NCBI GenBank assembly: GCA_026981635.1
Contig: JALSIF010000028.1
Location: 1-5,865 of the forward strand
Source of the DNA: JALSIF01 sp026981635 [NCBI: bacterium]
GTDB taxonomy: Bacteria > 4484-113 > JALSIF01
Direction: 5' to 3'
DNA length: 5,865 nt
Each line of letters opens with the position of its first letter. The stretch's first letter is position 1. The notes below the pieces were generated by a model. The model ran no database searches. It saw nothing but the letters and a program-made list of their open reading frames with translations, and was not told the DNA's origin. This document shows, piece by piece, positions 1-5,865 of the stretch. Made by a program: the position numbers and the translations under genes.

Positions 1-54
1 GCGAGGCGCGCCCTGCGCGACTACGACAAGATCATGGGCAAGGCGGGAGGCTGA
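1..54 (+). CDS. 3' end of an unidentified gene upstream of recR (partial)
   Basis: An open frame enters from the left edge and ends at TGA (52-54), giving a 17-residue tail, ARRALRDYDKIMGKAGG. It is on the same strand as recR and ends 27 bases before the recR start, so the two probably share a transcript. In many bacteria the gene directly before recR encodes the nucleoid-associated protein YbaB/EbfC, and before that dnaX. The helical, Gly-ending tail with a MGK-x-GG pattern is compatible with a YbaB C-terminus, but 17 residues are too few to assign it. The frame is supported only by absence of stops, typical codon choice and position. Confidence 0.5.
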   Translation, partial: ARRALRDYDKIMGKAGG

Positions 55-81
55 GCCCCCATCCCCTAAGCTAGTCCCACC

Positions 82-726
82 ATGGAGAGCCTGCCCCGAC
101 CGCTGAGGGAACTGATGGAGCTTCTCCGGGAGCTTCCCGGCCTGGGGGAGAAGTCCTCCCGCGGGCTGGCCCTGGCGATGCTTGAGCGGGACCCCGCCTA
201 TCTTTCCCGCCTGGCCGAGGCCATCCGCACCCTGCCCCAGCGGGTGGGCCGCTGCCGGGAGTGTGGTGCCCTGGCCGAGGGAGAGCTCTGCCCGGTCTGC
301 GCCGACCCCAGCCGCGACCGCAGCCTCATCTGCGTGGTGGAGCACCCCCTGGACGTGGTGATGATGGAGCGCACCGGGGTCTACCGGGGCCTCTACCACG
401 TGCTGGGGGGCGCCATCTCCCCCCGCGAGGGGGTGATGCCCGAGGACCTCTCCATTGAGCGGCTGAAGGAGCGCATCGCCGGGGGTGGGGTGGCTGAGGT
501 CATCGTGGCGACCGACTTTGACCTGCCCGGAAACACCACCGCCCTCTACCTTGCCGAGGAGCTTGCCCCCCTGGGGGTGAAGGTGACCCGTCCCGCCCGC
601 GGGCTTCCCGCCGGCGCCACCCTGGAGTATGTGGACGAGCAGACCCTGGAAGAGGCCCTGCTGAGGAGACAGTCCATGCAGGGTGAGGAAGGAGAAAAAC
701 CACCCGGGGAAGAACCCAAGCCCTAG
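82..726 (+). CDS. recR: Recombination mediator protein RecR
   Basis: RecR acts in the cytoplasm in the RecFOR pathway, helping load RecA on SSB-coated single-stranded DNA at gaps. The 214 residues show the family order. First comes a helix-hairpin-helix (about 8-32, with PGLGEKSSRGLAL). Next is a four-cysteine zinc finger (C58, C61, C70, C73). Then comes a Toprim domain from about 81, with the conserved glutamate in VVEHP (E87), YHVLGGAISP (105-114) and ATDFDLPGNTTALYL. The closing segment is RGLPAGATLEYVDEQTL. Usual length is about 200; the excess is a charged tail after about residue 197. The ATG at 82 is chosen because an in-frame TAA lies at 67-69 and the N-terminus matches family spacing to the hairpin; no Shine-Dalgarno is seen. 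The Toprim loop is atypical (see findings). The gene converges with the minus-strand run, stop to stop 3 bases apart. Confidence 0.97.
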   Translation: MESLPRPLRELMELLRELPGLGEKSSRGLALAMLERDPAYLSRLAEAIRTLPQRVGRCRECGALAEGELCPVCADPSRDRSLICVVEHPLDVVMMERTGVYRGLYHVLGGAISPREGVMPEDLSIERLKERIAGGGVAEVIVATDFDLPGNTTALYLAEELAPLGVKVTRPARGLPAGATLEYVDEQTLEEALLRRQSMQGEEGEKPPGEEPKP

Positions 727-729
727 CGG

Positions 730-2790
730 CTACTTCTCCCCCTCCTCAGCCTGCTCATCTCCGCCCTGCTTCTCCTCTGCCCCGCTGTCTCCCTTCGCCT
801 CCCCCCTTAGCTCCTCAAAGTAGCCCTTGATGAGCTGGCGGTAGATGGGGGGGATCTCGCTTCGTGCCATGGCCCGCTCCTCCCGCCGCATGGCATCCTC
901 CACCACCTCATAGTAGGCCGAAAGGGCCTCCTCGTCTGTCGGCAGGGTGAGGATCTTTTCCACCTCAACCTCCCCCTCGGGGTTCATCCGCTCGGTAGAG
1001 AGCTGCTCGTCCCGGGCGCCGTGCTCAATGCTTTCCGGCCCATAGACCGGGGTAAACTCCACCGACCCGGTCCGCCGGATCTCCCCCGTCTTCTGCCGCT
1101 CGTCCCGGTTGGCCTTGCCCGGGTCGGCCTCACTGCCCTCCTGGCGCTCTGCGGTGGTGCCGATGCCCCAGCTACTGCTCGCCTTGCTGCTGGGCATGCT
1201 GCCGGCCCGCTTACCACCCCGGCCCCCACCCTCACAGCTTCCTCCCGCACAGCGGGCGGCAAGCTCCCGCTGGAGGCTCCTCAGCGACTGGCTGAGCTGC
1301 TCGGCCAGCCTGCGGCCATACTCCCCCTCCGCCCCCAGCATCTGGTTCATCCTCCCCATCGCCTGCCGGCCCAGCCTTGCCGCCTCGGCCAGCTTCTCCG
1401 CCGCCTGGTCCATCCTGGCCATCTGCCCCCCCAAGGCGGCCATCTGCTCGCTCAGGGACTGGAGCTGGTCGGGGCTGAGACTCCCCTGGGCGAGGGCCTT
1501 GGCCATCTGCTCGGCCAGATTCTCCATCATCTGGGCAAGCTCCTTCTGGGTCTCGGGGGAGAGTGCCCCCTGCTGGCTTAGCTCCCGCTCCATCTTCTTG
1601 GCCAGCTCCTGAAGCTCCCTCGCCTGCTCCTCTAGGCCCGCCTGGGAGAGGCTTTCTGCCATCTCGGAAAGCTCCTTGGCGCTCTCCCGGGCCGCCTCCT
1701 CCATCTCACGGCGGGCCTTTTCGGCCTCAGCCAGGGACTCTTCGGCCCGCTCAAGCTCACCCCTAAGCCTCTCCTTCTCCTCTTTGGAGAGGTGGTCGCT
1801 TTTCTCCACCGCCTCGCGCAGGGCGGCAATCTTTTTCCTGAGCTTTTCTATCGCCTCTGGGTCGGCACCCCCCTCTGCCGCCTGGGCGAGGGTCTTTGCC
1901 ATCTCCCGCCGGATCTCGTCCAGGGCGCCACCCCCCGCCTGGCCCTCACCCGCCTCGGGCACCCCCTCCCCCATCTGCCGAAGCTTCCTCATAAGCTCCT
2001 GGGTGAGGGCGGCCCGCTTCTCCTGCTGGGCCCGCTCATAGTCGCCGGCGATCTTCTTTAGCTCGCTCTCAAGCCTGGCCAGCCGCCTGCTGGCCTCCTC
2101 CTGGGTGAGCCGGCCCTTCTCAAACTCCCCCGCGGCAAGCTCAACCTTTCTGGCCAGCTTCTCCCTCACCGGCGGGGGGATCTCTCCCTGCTGGCGGATC
2201 TGTCGGGCAAGCTCCCTAAGCTCGGGGGCATACTCCCTTACTGCCCTAACCTGCGAGCGTTCCGCCGCCGCACCGGTAAAGCCCGCATAGGGCAGAAGGT
2301 AGCTTCCTGCTGCCAGGGCAAGGCTTAGGAGGGAGAGCAGGAAGGCCCGCCTGAACCTGAGGGGGACCACCTCAGCCGGCCTAAGCCTAAGACTTATAAG
2401 CTCTGCTTGCTCAATCACCTTCTCCACCAGCGGCCTTCCCCTGAGGGCGGGCTCGCGGCGAAACACGTAGGCCGAGGAGAGCACCTCCTTAAGCCCCAGC
2501 CTCTCGTCTGCCCGGATGAGCAGCGCCAGGGGGTCAATGGGCGAGAGGAGACCGAGCCATATCACCACCGCCGCAAGCACCAGTCCCCCGGCCAGCGCCG
2601 CCACCAGGTCCATGGGGAGCTGGCGGATAAAGAGGAGCCTATCCAGGGAAACCAGAAGCGCGGTGACCAGGCCACCTGCACCCAGCCCCACCACCAGGGC
2701 GAGGATCAGCCGGTTTGTCCGCTCCCGCCGGTAGAGCTGCCGGGTGCGCCGCTCAAGCTGGCTAAGCTGGTTCCTGTCCCGCTTTCCCAT
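730..2790 (-). CDS. Membrane-anchored coiled-coil protein, DUF4175-like / MoxR-associated type
   Basis: Function unknown. From the ATG at 2790 it has 686 residues. A basic N-terminus is followed by two hydrophobic segments (about 27-49 and 62-84), a soluble loop with DERLGLKEVLSSAYVF (95-110), and a third hydrophobic segment (about 147-170). A very long Glu/Lys/Ala/Gln coiled coil (about 180-510) contains a duplicated LSP helix start. Then come a Gly/Ser linker with the only two cysteines (C514, C519), a WGIGTT motif, and a block ending in IPPIYRQLIKGYFEEL (646-661) before an acidic tail. The DERLGLKE loop and the late YYEV...IPPxYRxLxKxYF block are what I recall from large proteins encoded beside MoxR AAA ATPases and VWA proteins, including DUF4175 types. 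Three spans with a basic N-terminus predict the coiled coil outside the cytoplasm. An upstream in-frame GTG (2808) would add six residues, but it lies upstream of the Shine-Dalgarno. It is probably cotranscribed with the sensor gene. Confidence 0.85.
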   Translation of the reverse strand: MGKRDRNQLSQLERRTRQLYRRERTNRLILALVVGLGAGGLVTALLVSLDRLLFIRQLPMDLVAALAGGLVLAAVVIWLGLLSPIDPLALLIRADERLGLKEVLSSAYVFRREPALRGRPLVEKVIEQAELISLRLRPAEVVPLRFRRAFLLSLLSLALAAGSYLLPYAGFTGAAAERSQVRAVREYAPELRELARQIRQQGEIPPPVREKLARKVELAAGEFEKGRLTQEEASRRLARLESELKKIAGDYERAQQEKRAALTQELMRKLRQMGEGVPEAGEGQAGGGALDEIRREMAKTLAQAAEGGADPEAIEKLRKKIAALREAVEKSDHLSKEEKERLRGELERAEESLAEAEKARREMEEAARESAKELSEMAESLSQAGLEEQARELQELAKKMERELSQQGALSPETQKELAQMMENLAEQMAKALAQGSLSPDQLQSLSEQMAALGGQMARMDQAAEKLAEAARLGRQAMGRMNQMLGAEGEYGRRLAEQLSQSLRSLQRELAARCAGGSCEGGGRGGKRAGSMPSSKASSSWGIGTTAERQEGSEADPGKANRDERQKTGEIRRTGSVEFTPVYGPESIEHGARDEQLSTERMNPEGEVEVEKILTLPTDEEALSAYYEVVEDAMRREERAMARSEIPPIYRQLIKGYFEELRGEAKGDSGAEEKQGGDEQAEEGEK
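1420..1569 (-). repeat. Imperfect 28-residue tandem repeat within the coiled coil
   Basis: Residues 408-429 (GALSPETQKELAQMM...) and 436-457 (GSLSPDQLQSLSEQM...) of the coiled-coil protein align without gaps at a 28-residue offset. They share 9 of 22 positions, including the G-x-LSP helix start and the ending Q-M. Twenty-eight residues is four heptads, so the duplication keeps coiled-coil phase. LSP is a typical helix N-cap, so each unit probably starts a new helix. Confidence 0.5.
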
Positions 2791-2796
2791 CACCCT

Positions 2797-2802
2797 CTCC
2801 TC
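2797..2802 (-). promoter_or_regulatory. Shine-Dalgarno GAGGAG deciding the start of the coiled-coil gene
   Basis: On the minus strand GAGGAG is followed by AGGGTG and then ATG (2790-2788), a six-base spacing. This supports the ATG at 2790 rather than the GTG at 2808, which lies upstream of the motif. A GTG at 2793-2791, directly before the ATG, is a second possible start but has shorter spacing. Confidence 0.7.
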
Positions 2803-2853
2803 AACCACTCTAACTACTGAGACTCCCCCGAGCGGCTTCCTGTTTCATCCTGC

Positions 2854-5379
2854 CTATCTTGCCTCAATGCGGAAGAAGAACTCCACCACCGGCTCGCGGT
2901 AGCGCTCCAGGGCGGGGGGATAGATGCGGGTGCTGATCACCACCGGAAGATCGCTCCCCTGGGAGGTGCGCAGCTTCCCCGTCCTCCCGGTGAGCATCCC
3001 CCGCTGCAGGGTATCGCGCACCAGCCCCCGCGGGGTGTCGGGGTCGGCAAACATGAACTCCACCTCCCGGGCGATCACCTGCTCCCGGCTCCAGCCGGTC
3101 TTCTCCACCGCGAAGCGGTTGACCTCAAGCACCCTCCCCCGCGAGGAGACCCGAACATAACCCAGGGGCATGATGTCCACGAACCGCTGATAGTCATGGA
3201 TCAGCTCCTCCCGCTCCTGCTCCAGCCTGACCCGCTCGGTCACCTCACGCAGGAAGAGCAGGATGGCCTCTTCGCTGAGCCCCGTCTCCACCCGGCGCAG
3301 GACCACCTCCAGGTATCGCTCCCGCTGCTCGCCCCCCCGCCGGTAGGGGACCTCCAGCCGGCGGGCCTCAAACCCCACCTCCTCCAGCTCCACCTCCTCA
3401 AGCAGCGTAGGGATGATCTCGTTTAGGTGCTTGGGTTCGCTGCCCACCAGCCCCAGCAGGGAGGCGGCAGGAGGAGAAATGAAGGCGATGGAGCCGTCCA
3501 CCCTCACCACCATCACCGGCAGGGGAAGCCGGCTGAGGAAGCTCAGGATCAGCTCATTGTCCCTCAGCTCCAGGGTCTCCGGCAGGACAAAAAGCTCATA
3601 GCACTCGCCCCCCTCCTCCGCCTCCACGCTGCGCACAAAGCTCACCAGCCGCTCAAGCTCCCCCTGGCGCAGGCGCAGGGGCAGCTCCACCAGGCCCACC
3701 TTGGACCTCAGCCGTCCCATTAGGTCGGCCAGCCGCTCCTTGCCGCCCACCATCTCGGACAGCTCGGTCTCCCCGTGGACCACCTTCTCCCCCAGCACCA
3801 TCTCGCGGAAGGCACGGTTGGAGCGGATCACCCTCCCCTTGCCGTCCACCATCAGGTAGGGGAGGGGAAGGATATCCAGCACCCCGGAGGGGACCGCCGC
3901 CTGCTGGCCAAGCTCCCTGCCCAGGGGGATGTCGGGGATGACAAAACCGTCCACATGGGTCAGCCTCCCCCCCTCCCCCAGCACGCCGAGGAAGTAGAGC
4001 CGGTAGGTGACCGATTCGCCCCCTCCCGGCTCCCGCTCAGTCAGCCTCACCGCCACCAGCCCCTGCCTTCGGCTGGTGCACTCCACCGTAAGCGGCACAT
4101 GGGGCTTGCGCTCCAAGGTGAGCAGCCGGTTGATGGACAGGTCGTGGATCTCCTCGCTGCTCAGCCCCACCAGCCGGGCAAAGGCCCCGTTCGCCTCCAG
4201 CACCACCCCATCGGTAGCAAAGCGGATGAAGGGAACCGGACCGGCCATCAGCGCCTCGTTTACCCGCCGCTCCCGCTCTTGGATGAGGTGGAGGCGCTCC
4301 TCATACTGGTGGATGCGCTCCTCCATCTCCTCCCGCATCCGCTCGCTCTCCCGCCGCAGGGCCTCCAGCTGGCGGGCAAGCTCCACCTTCTCCTCTTCCA
4401 GCCGCTTCTCCTGCAGGATGTGGCGGTTGATCCCCCAGGTGAGCTGGCTCACCTCGGCCACCGGGCTGGTCACCTCCACCAGGTGGGGCTCCACCTCCCC
4501 CCTGGTGGTGAGTTGCCGGGTAACCTCCCGCATGGGGTTGACCAGGAGCAGGTCAATAAACAGGGCCAGGATAAGCCCCGCCACCAGGCTGTAGAAGAGG
4601 ATGGGGATGCGCTCCTCATGAATCAGGCGCTGAAACAGCTCCCCCGGTGCGCTCTCCGCCTCGGTTACCAGGATGGCGTTCCAGTTGGGTACGGGGTCGC
4701 GAAGCTGGGCGCGGGTGAGCCTGCCCCGTCCACCCCCCGCCGCCACGTAGCGCTCCTCCCCCTTGCCCAGGGCCTCTCCCCTGATAGCCGGGACGATCCT
4801 CAGCCGCACGATCTCCCCCAGCCCCTCGTAGTAGCGGGTGGGAAGCGCCAGCAGCAGCCGCACCTGCTCACCGTCCCCCAGGGGCAGGGTGTAGAGAACC
4901 TGGTAGTTCTCCAGCAGGGCCAGCGAGCGGTGGGGAGCCTCCCCCGAAGAGATGGGTGAGGGCATCACACCAACTATGTGAGGGGGCCGTCCCTGGTTGG
5001 AGAGGTGGGCGATCCCCGTCACCGCCAACCCCGAATCCTTTCCCAGCTCGTTAAACCTGGTGTGGAGAGTGATCAGCCGCTCGGGAATGCTCTCATCCTC
5101 AAGGCTGATGACCTCCCTGCCGACCTGCTCGGTCCACTGGGCCCCGATCTGGATCTGGCTCAAGGTGGCAAGGTGAACCGACTGGGTGATGCGCTCCAGA
5201 AAGCTGGCCTCAATCCCCGCCGCCACAAAACGCAGCACCGAGCTGATCATCACCGGCAGAAGCAGAAATGCCCCCACCACCGAGAGGTAGATGATCAGGC
5301 GAATGCTCAGCCTGGGCAGGCGGCGCTCACCGGTTCTCAGCCAGAGGGAGCCGGCCAGCCTTGACCAGGGGCCGCTCAC
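2854..5379 (-). CDS. Transmembrane multi-PAS sensor protein lacking an output domain
   Basis: This 841-residue protein looks like the sensory half of a signalling protein. In order it has a membrane segment (about 27-49), an extracytoplasmic region (about 55-255, possibly Cache-like), a second membrane segment (about 257-280), and a HAMP-like stretch (281-322, VNPMREV then SPVAEVSQLTWGINRHI). A charged coiled coil follows (323-377). Then come four PAS-like domains: about 380-480 (FIRFATDGVVLEANGAF), 498-600 (LPYLMVDGKGRVIRSNRAF), 612-715 (LPVMVVRVDGSIAFIS) and 732-841 (MPLGYVRVSSRGRVLEVNRF). The last PAS fold runs to the C-terminus. No histidine-kinase, GGDEF, EAL, HD-GYP or methyl-accepting signature is present. 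The GTG start at 5379 is chosen from the four-base overlap with miaB and the GAGGGTG ahead of it. Ligand and partner cannot be told; PAS3 is the most diverged, and PAS calls rest on pattern recognition. Confidence 0.88.
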   Translation of the reverse strand: MSGPWSRLAGSLWLRTGERRLPRLSIRLIIYLSVVGAFLLLPVMISSVLRFVAAGIEASFLERITQSVHLATLSQIQIGAQWTEQVGREVISLEDESIPERLITLHTRFNELGKDSGLAVTGIAHLSNQGRPPHIVGVMPSPISSGEAPHRSLALLENYQVLYTLPLGDGEQVRLLLALPTRYYEGLGEIVRLRIVPAIRGEALGKGEERYVAAGGGRGRLTRAQLRDPVPNWNAILVTEAESAPGELFQRLIHEERIPILFYSLVAGLILALFIDLLLVNPMREVTRQLTTRGEVEPHLVEVTSPVAEVSQLTWGINRHILQEKRLEEEKVELARQLEALRRESERMREEMEERIHQYEERLHLIQERERRVNEALMAGPVPFIRFATDGVVLEANGAFARLVGLSSEEIHDLSINRLLTLERKPHVPLTVECTSRRQGLVAVRLTEREPGGGESVTYRLYFLGVLGEGGRLTHVDGFVIPDIPLGRELGQQAAVPSGVLDILPLPYLMVDGKGRVIRSNRAFREMVLGEKVVHGETELSEMVGGKERLADLMGRLRSKVGLVELPLRLRQGELERLVSFVRSVEAEEGGECYELFVLPETLELRDNELILSFLSRLPLPVMVVRVDGSIAFISPPAASLLGLVGSEPKHLNEIIPTLLEEVELEEVGFEARRLEVPYRRGGEQRERYLEVVLRRVETGLSEEAILLFLREVTERVRLEQEREELIHDYQRFVDIMPLGYVRVSSRGRVLEVNRFAVEKTGWSREQVIAREVEFMFADPDTPRGLVRDTLQRGMLTGRTGKLRTSQGSDLPVVISTRIYPPALERYREPVVEFFFRIEAR
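5376..5379 (-). other. Four-base GTGA stop/start overlap between miaB and the PAS sensor gene
   Basis: The miaB stop TGA (5378-5376) and the sensor start GTG (5379-5377) share bases, reading GTGA on the minus strand. This arrangement is common for translationally coupled genes in one operon. Confidence 0.75.
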
Positions 5380-5865
5380 ACCAGCTCACCCTCAAAGGTG
5401 GAGACCCTGACGCCGGTGATCCGCACCCTGACGAAGCTTCGCGGGGGGAGCTGGGGGTTGGGGGGAAGATGGACCGGCTTGGTCCAGGGAGTGCGGGCGA
5501 TGGTCTCCTCGGGGCGGTGTTCCTCCACCACGCACTCCACCACCCGCCCAACATAGCGCTGGTTGACCCGGCGGCTGATCTCCCTCTGCCGCTCAATAAG
5601 CTCCACCAGCCGGGCGTGCTTCTCCGCCTCGGGAAGCTCCTCTGCCGCCATCTCCTTGTAGGCCTTGGTGTACTTTCTGGGGGAGTACTTGAACATGAAG
5701 GCGTCGTTGAACTGGACCTCCTCCATCAGCCTGAGGGTTAGCTCAAACTCCTCCCGCGTCTCCCCCGGAAAGCCCACGATCACGTCGGTGGAGAGGAAGA
5801 TGTCTGGCCTCACCCGGCGCACCTTGTCAATCTTCTCCAGGTACTCTCCCACCGTGTAACGCCGG
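5376..5865 (-). CDS. miaB: tRNA-2-methylthio-N6-dimethylallyladenosine synthase MiaB (C-terminal part, runs off the right edge)
   Basis: MiaB is a cytoplasmic radical-SAM iron-sulfur methylthiotransferase that adds the 2-methylthio group to i6A37 in tRNAs reading UNN codons. The window holds the last 162 residues. It starts RRYTVGEYLEKIDKVR, matching the M-x-R-x-YT-x-x-EY segment of the family, then STDVIVGFPGET (about residues 25-36 of the fragment) and FNDAFMFKYSPR from the end of the radical-SAM barrel. A helical linker follows, with ELIERQREISRRVNQ. Last is a TRAM domain (about 105-162) with ARTPWTKPVHLP and FVRVRITGVRVSTFEGELV. The N-terminal iron-sulfur domain and the CxxxCxxC motif lie outside the window. 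The frame stays open past an internal GTG at 5852, which should not be taken as the start. RimO and MtaB are related alternatives, but the TRAM pattern (GRT-x-x-NK-x-V-x-F-like) favours MiaB. SPR is followed by KYT instead of the usual PGT. Confidence 0.93.
   Translation of the reverse strand, partial: RRYTVGEYLEKIDKVRRVRPDIFLSTDVIVGFPGETREEFELTLRLMEEVQFNDAFMFKYSPRKYTKAYKEMAAEELPEAEKHARLVELIERQREISRRVNQRYVGRVVECVVEEHRPEETIARTPWTKPVHLPPNPQLPPRSFVRVRITGVRVSTFEGELV
5387..5393 (-). promoter_or_regulatory. Shine-Dalgarno for the PAS sensor gene, inside the miaB 3' end
   Basis: The minus strand reads GAGGGTG seven bases before the GTG start at 5379-5377, within the last miaB codons. With the GTGA overlap (5379-5376) it supports that start and suggests re-initiation or coupling after miaB translation. 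Confidence 0.6.

Noticed and set aside
690-739. GGAGAA/TTCTCC inverted repeat around the convergent stop codons as a terminator
   Set aside because: Only six base pairs with a loop of about 38 bases and no U-run on either strand.
1240-1300. Possible frameshift at the Gly/Cys/Ser-rich linker in the coiled-coil gene
   Set aside because: The same frame resumes the expected family-like pattern (WGIGTT, then FTPVYGPESIEHGA and IPPIYRQL), so the linker is an in-frame low-complexity segment.
1021-1612. Plus-strand open frames of 186 and 167 codons opposite the coiled-coil gene
   Set aside because: They overlap each other in different frames, have low-complexity Pro/Leu/Ser/Ala translations and lie antisense to a coherent coiled-coil protein.
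2810-2848. 12-codon minus-strand ORF (ATG to TAG) between the sensor and coiled-coil genes, preceded by AGGCAGG
   Set aside because: It could be a leader peptide, but there is no regulatory codon run or attenuator hairpin, and an ORF this short is likely by chance.
3328-3342. C7 homopolymer runs (also near 1426 and 3966) as possible phase-variation tracts
   Set aside because: Such short runs are expected in this GC-rich sequence; they are scattered inside long genes and not near starts.
3775-4959. Long plus-strand open frame of 394 codons opposite the PAS sensor gene
   Set aside because: Its translation is Leu/Pro/His/Gln-rich with no domain pattern, as expected opposite a high-GC gene. The minus-strand frame has clear PAS and membrane motifs and a ribosome-binding site.
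5327-5596. 89-codon minus-strand ORF spanning the miaB/sensor junction
   Set aside because: It is out of frame with both genes, and its Arg/Ser/Pro-rich translation has no recognisable motif.

Overview
This is a gene-dense, high-GC bacterial window with four recognisable protein genes, one 3' gene tail and almost no intergenic DNA. No gene is a strong taxonomic marker. RecR and MiaB place it in Bacteria, and the GC-rich codons, frequent GTG starts and Arg/Glu/Leu-rich proteins fit a high-GC, possibly thermophilic or uncultured lineage. I cannot name a phylum from the sequence. There is no sign of recent transfer: no transposase, integrase, tRNA, CRISPR array or att-like repeat.

Plus strand, left end (1-726): the last 17 codons of an unidentified gene, a 27-base gap, then a complete recR (recombinational repair). 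recR has no visible Shine-Dalgarno, but its start is fixed by an upstream in-frame stop and by family length. Its Toprim domain has an altered loop, and the protein carries a short charged C-terminal tail.

Minus strand, right to centre (5865 down to 730): a tight three-gene run, read as miaB (3' part only, cut by the window edge), then a membrane-bound multi-PAS sensor protein, then a membrane-anchored coiled-coil protein. miaB and the sensor gene overlap by four bases (GTGA) and are probably translationally coupled. The sensor and coiled-coil genes are separated by about 63 bases, with a good Shine-Dalgarno before the second. The run converges on recR, and the two stop codons are only 3 bases apart with no obvious terminator.

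Functionally, MiaB is a housekeeping tRNA-modification enzyme. The 841-residue sensor has an extracytoplasmic domain, a HAMP-like linker, a coiled coil and about four PAS-like domains, but ends without a kinase, cyclase, phosphodiesterase or chemotaxis output domain. The 686-residue last gene resembles the large membrane/coiled-coil proteins often encoded beside MoxR AAA ATPases and von Willebrand A proteins, though none of those partners lies in this window. The output-less sensor next to this envelope-type coiled-coil protein is the most interesting part of the window. Whether the two work together is inference from gene order only.
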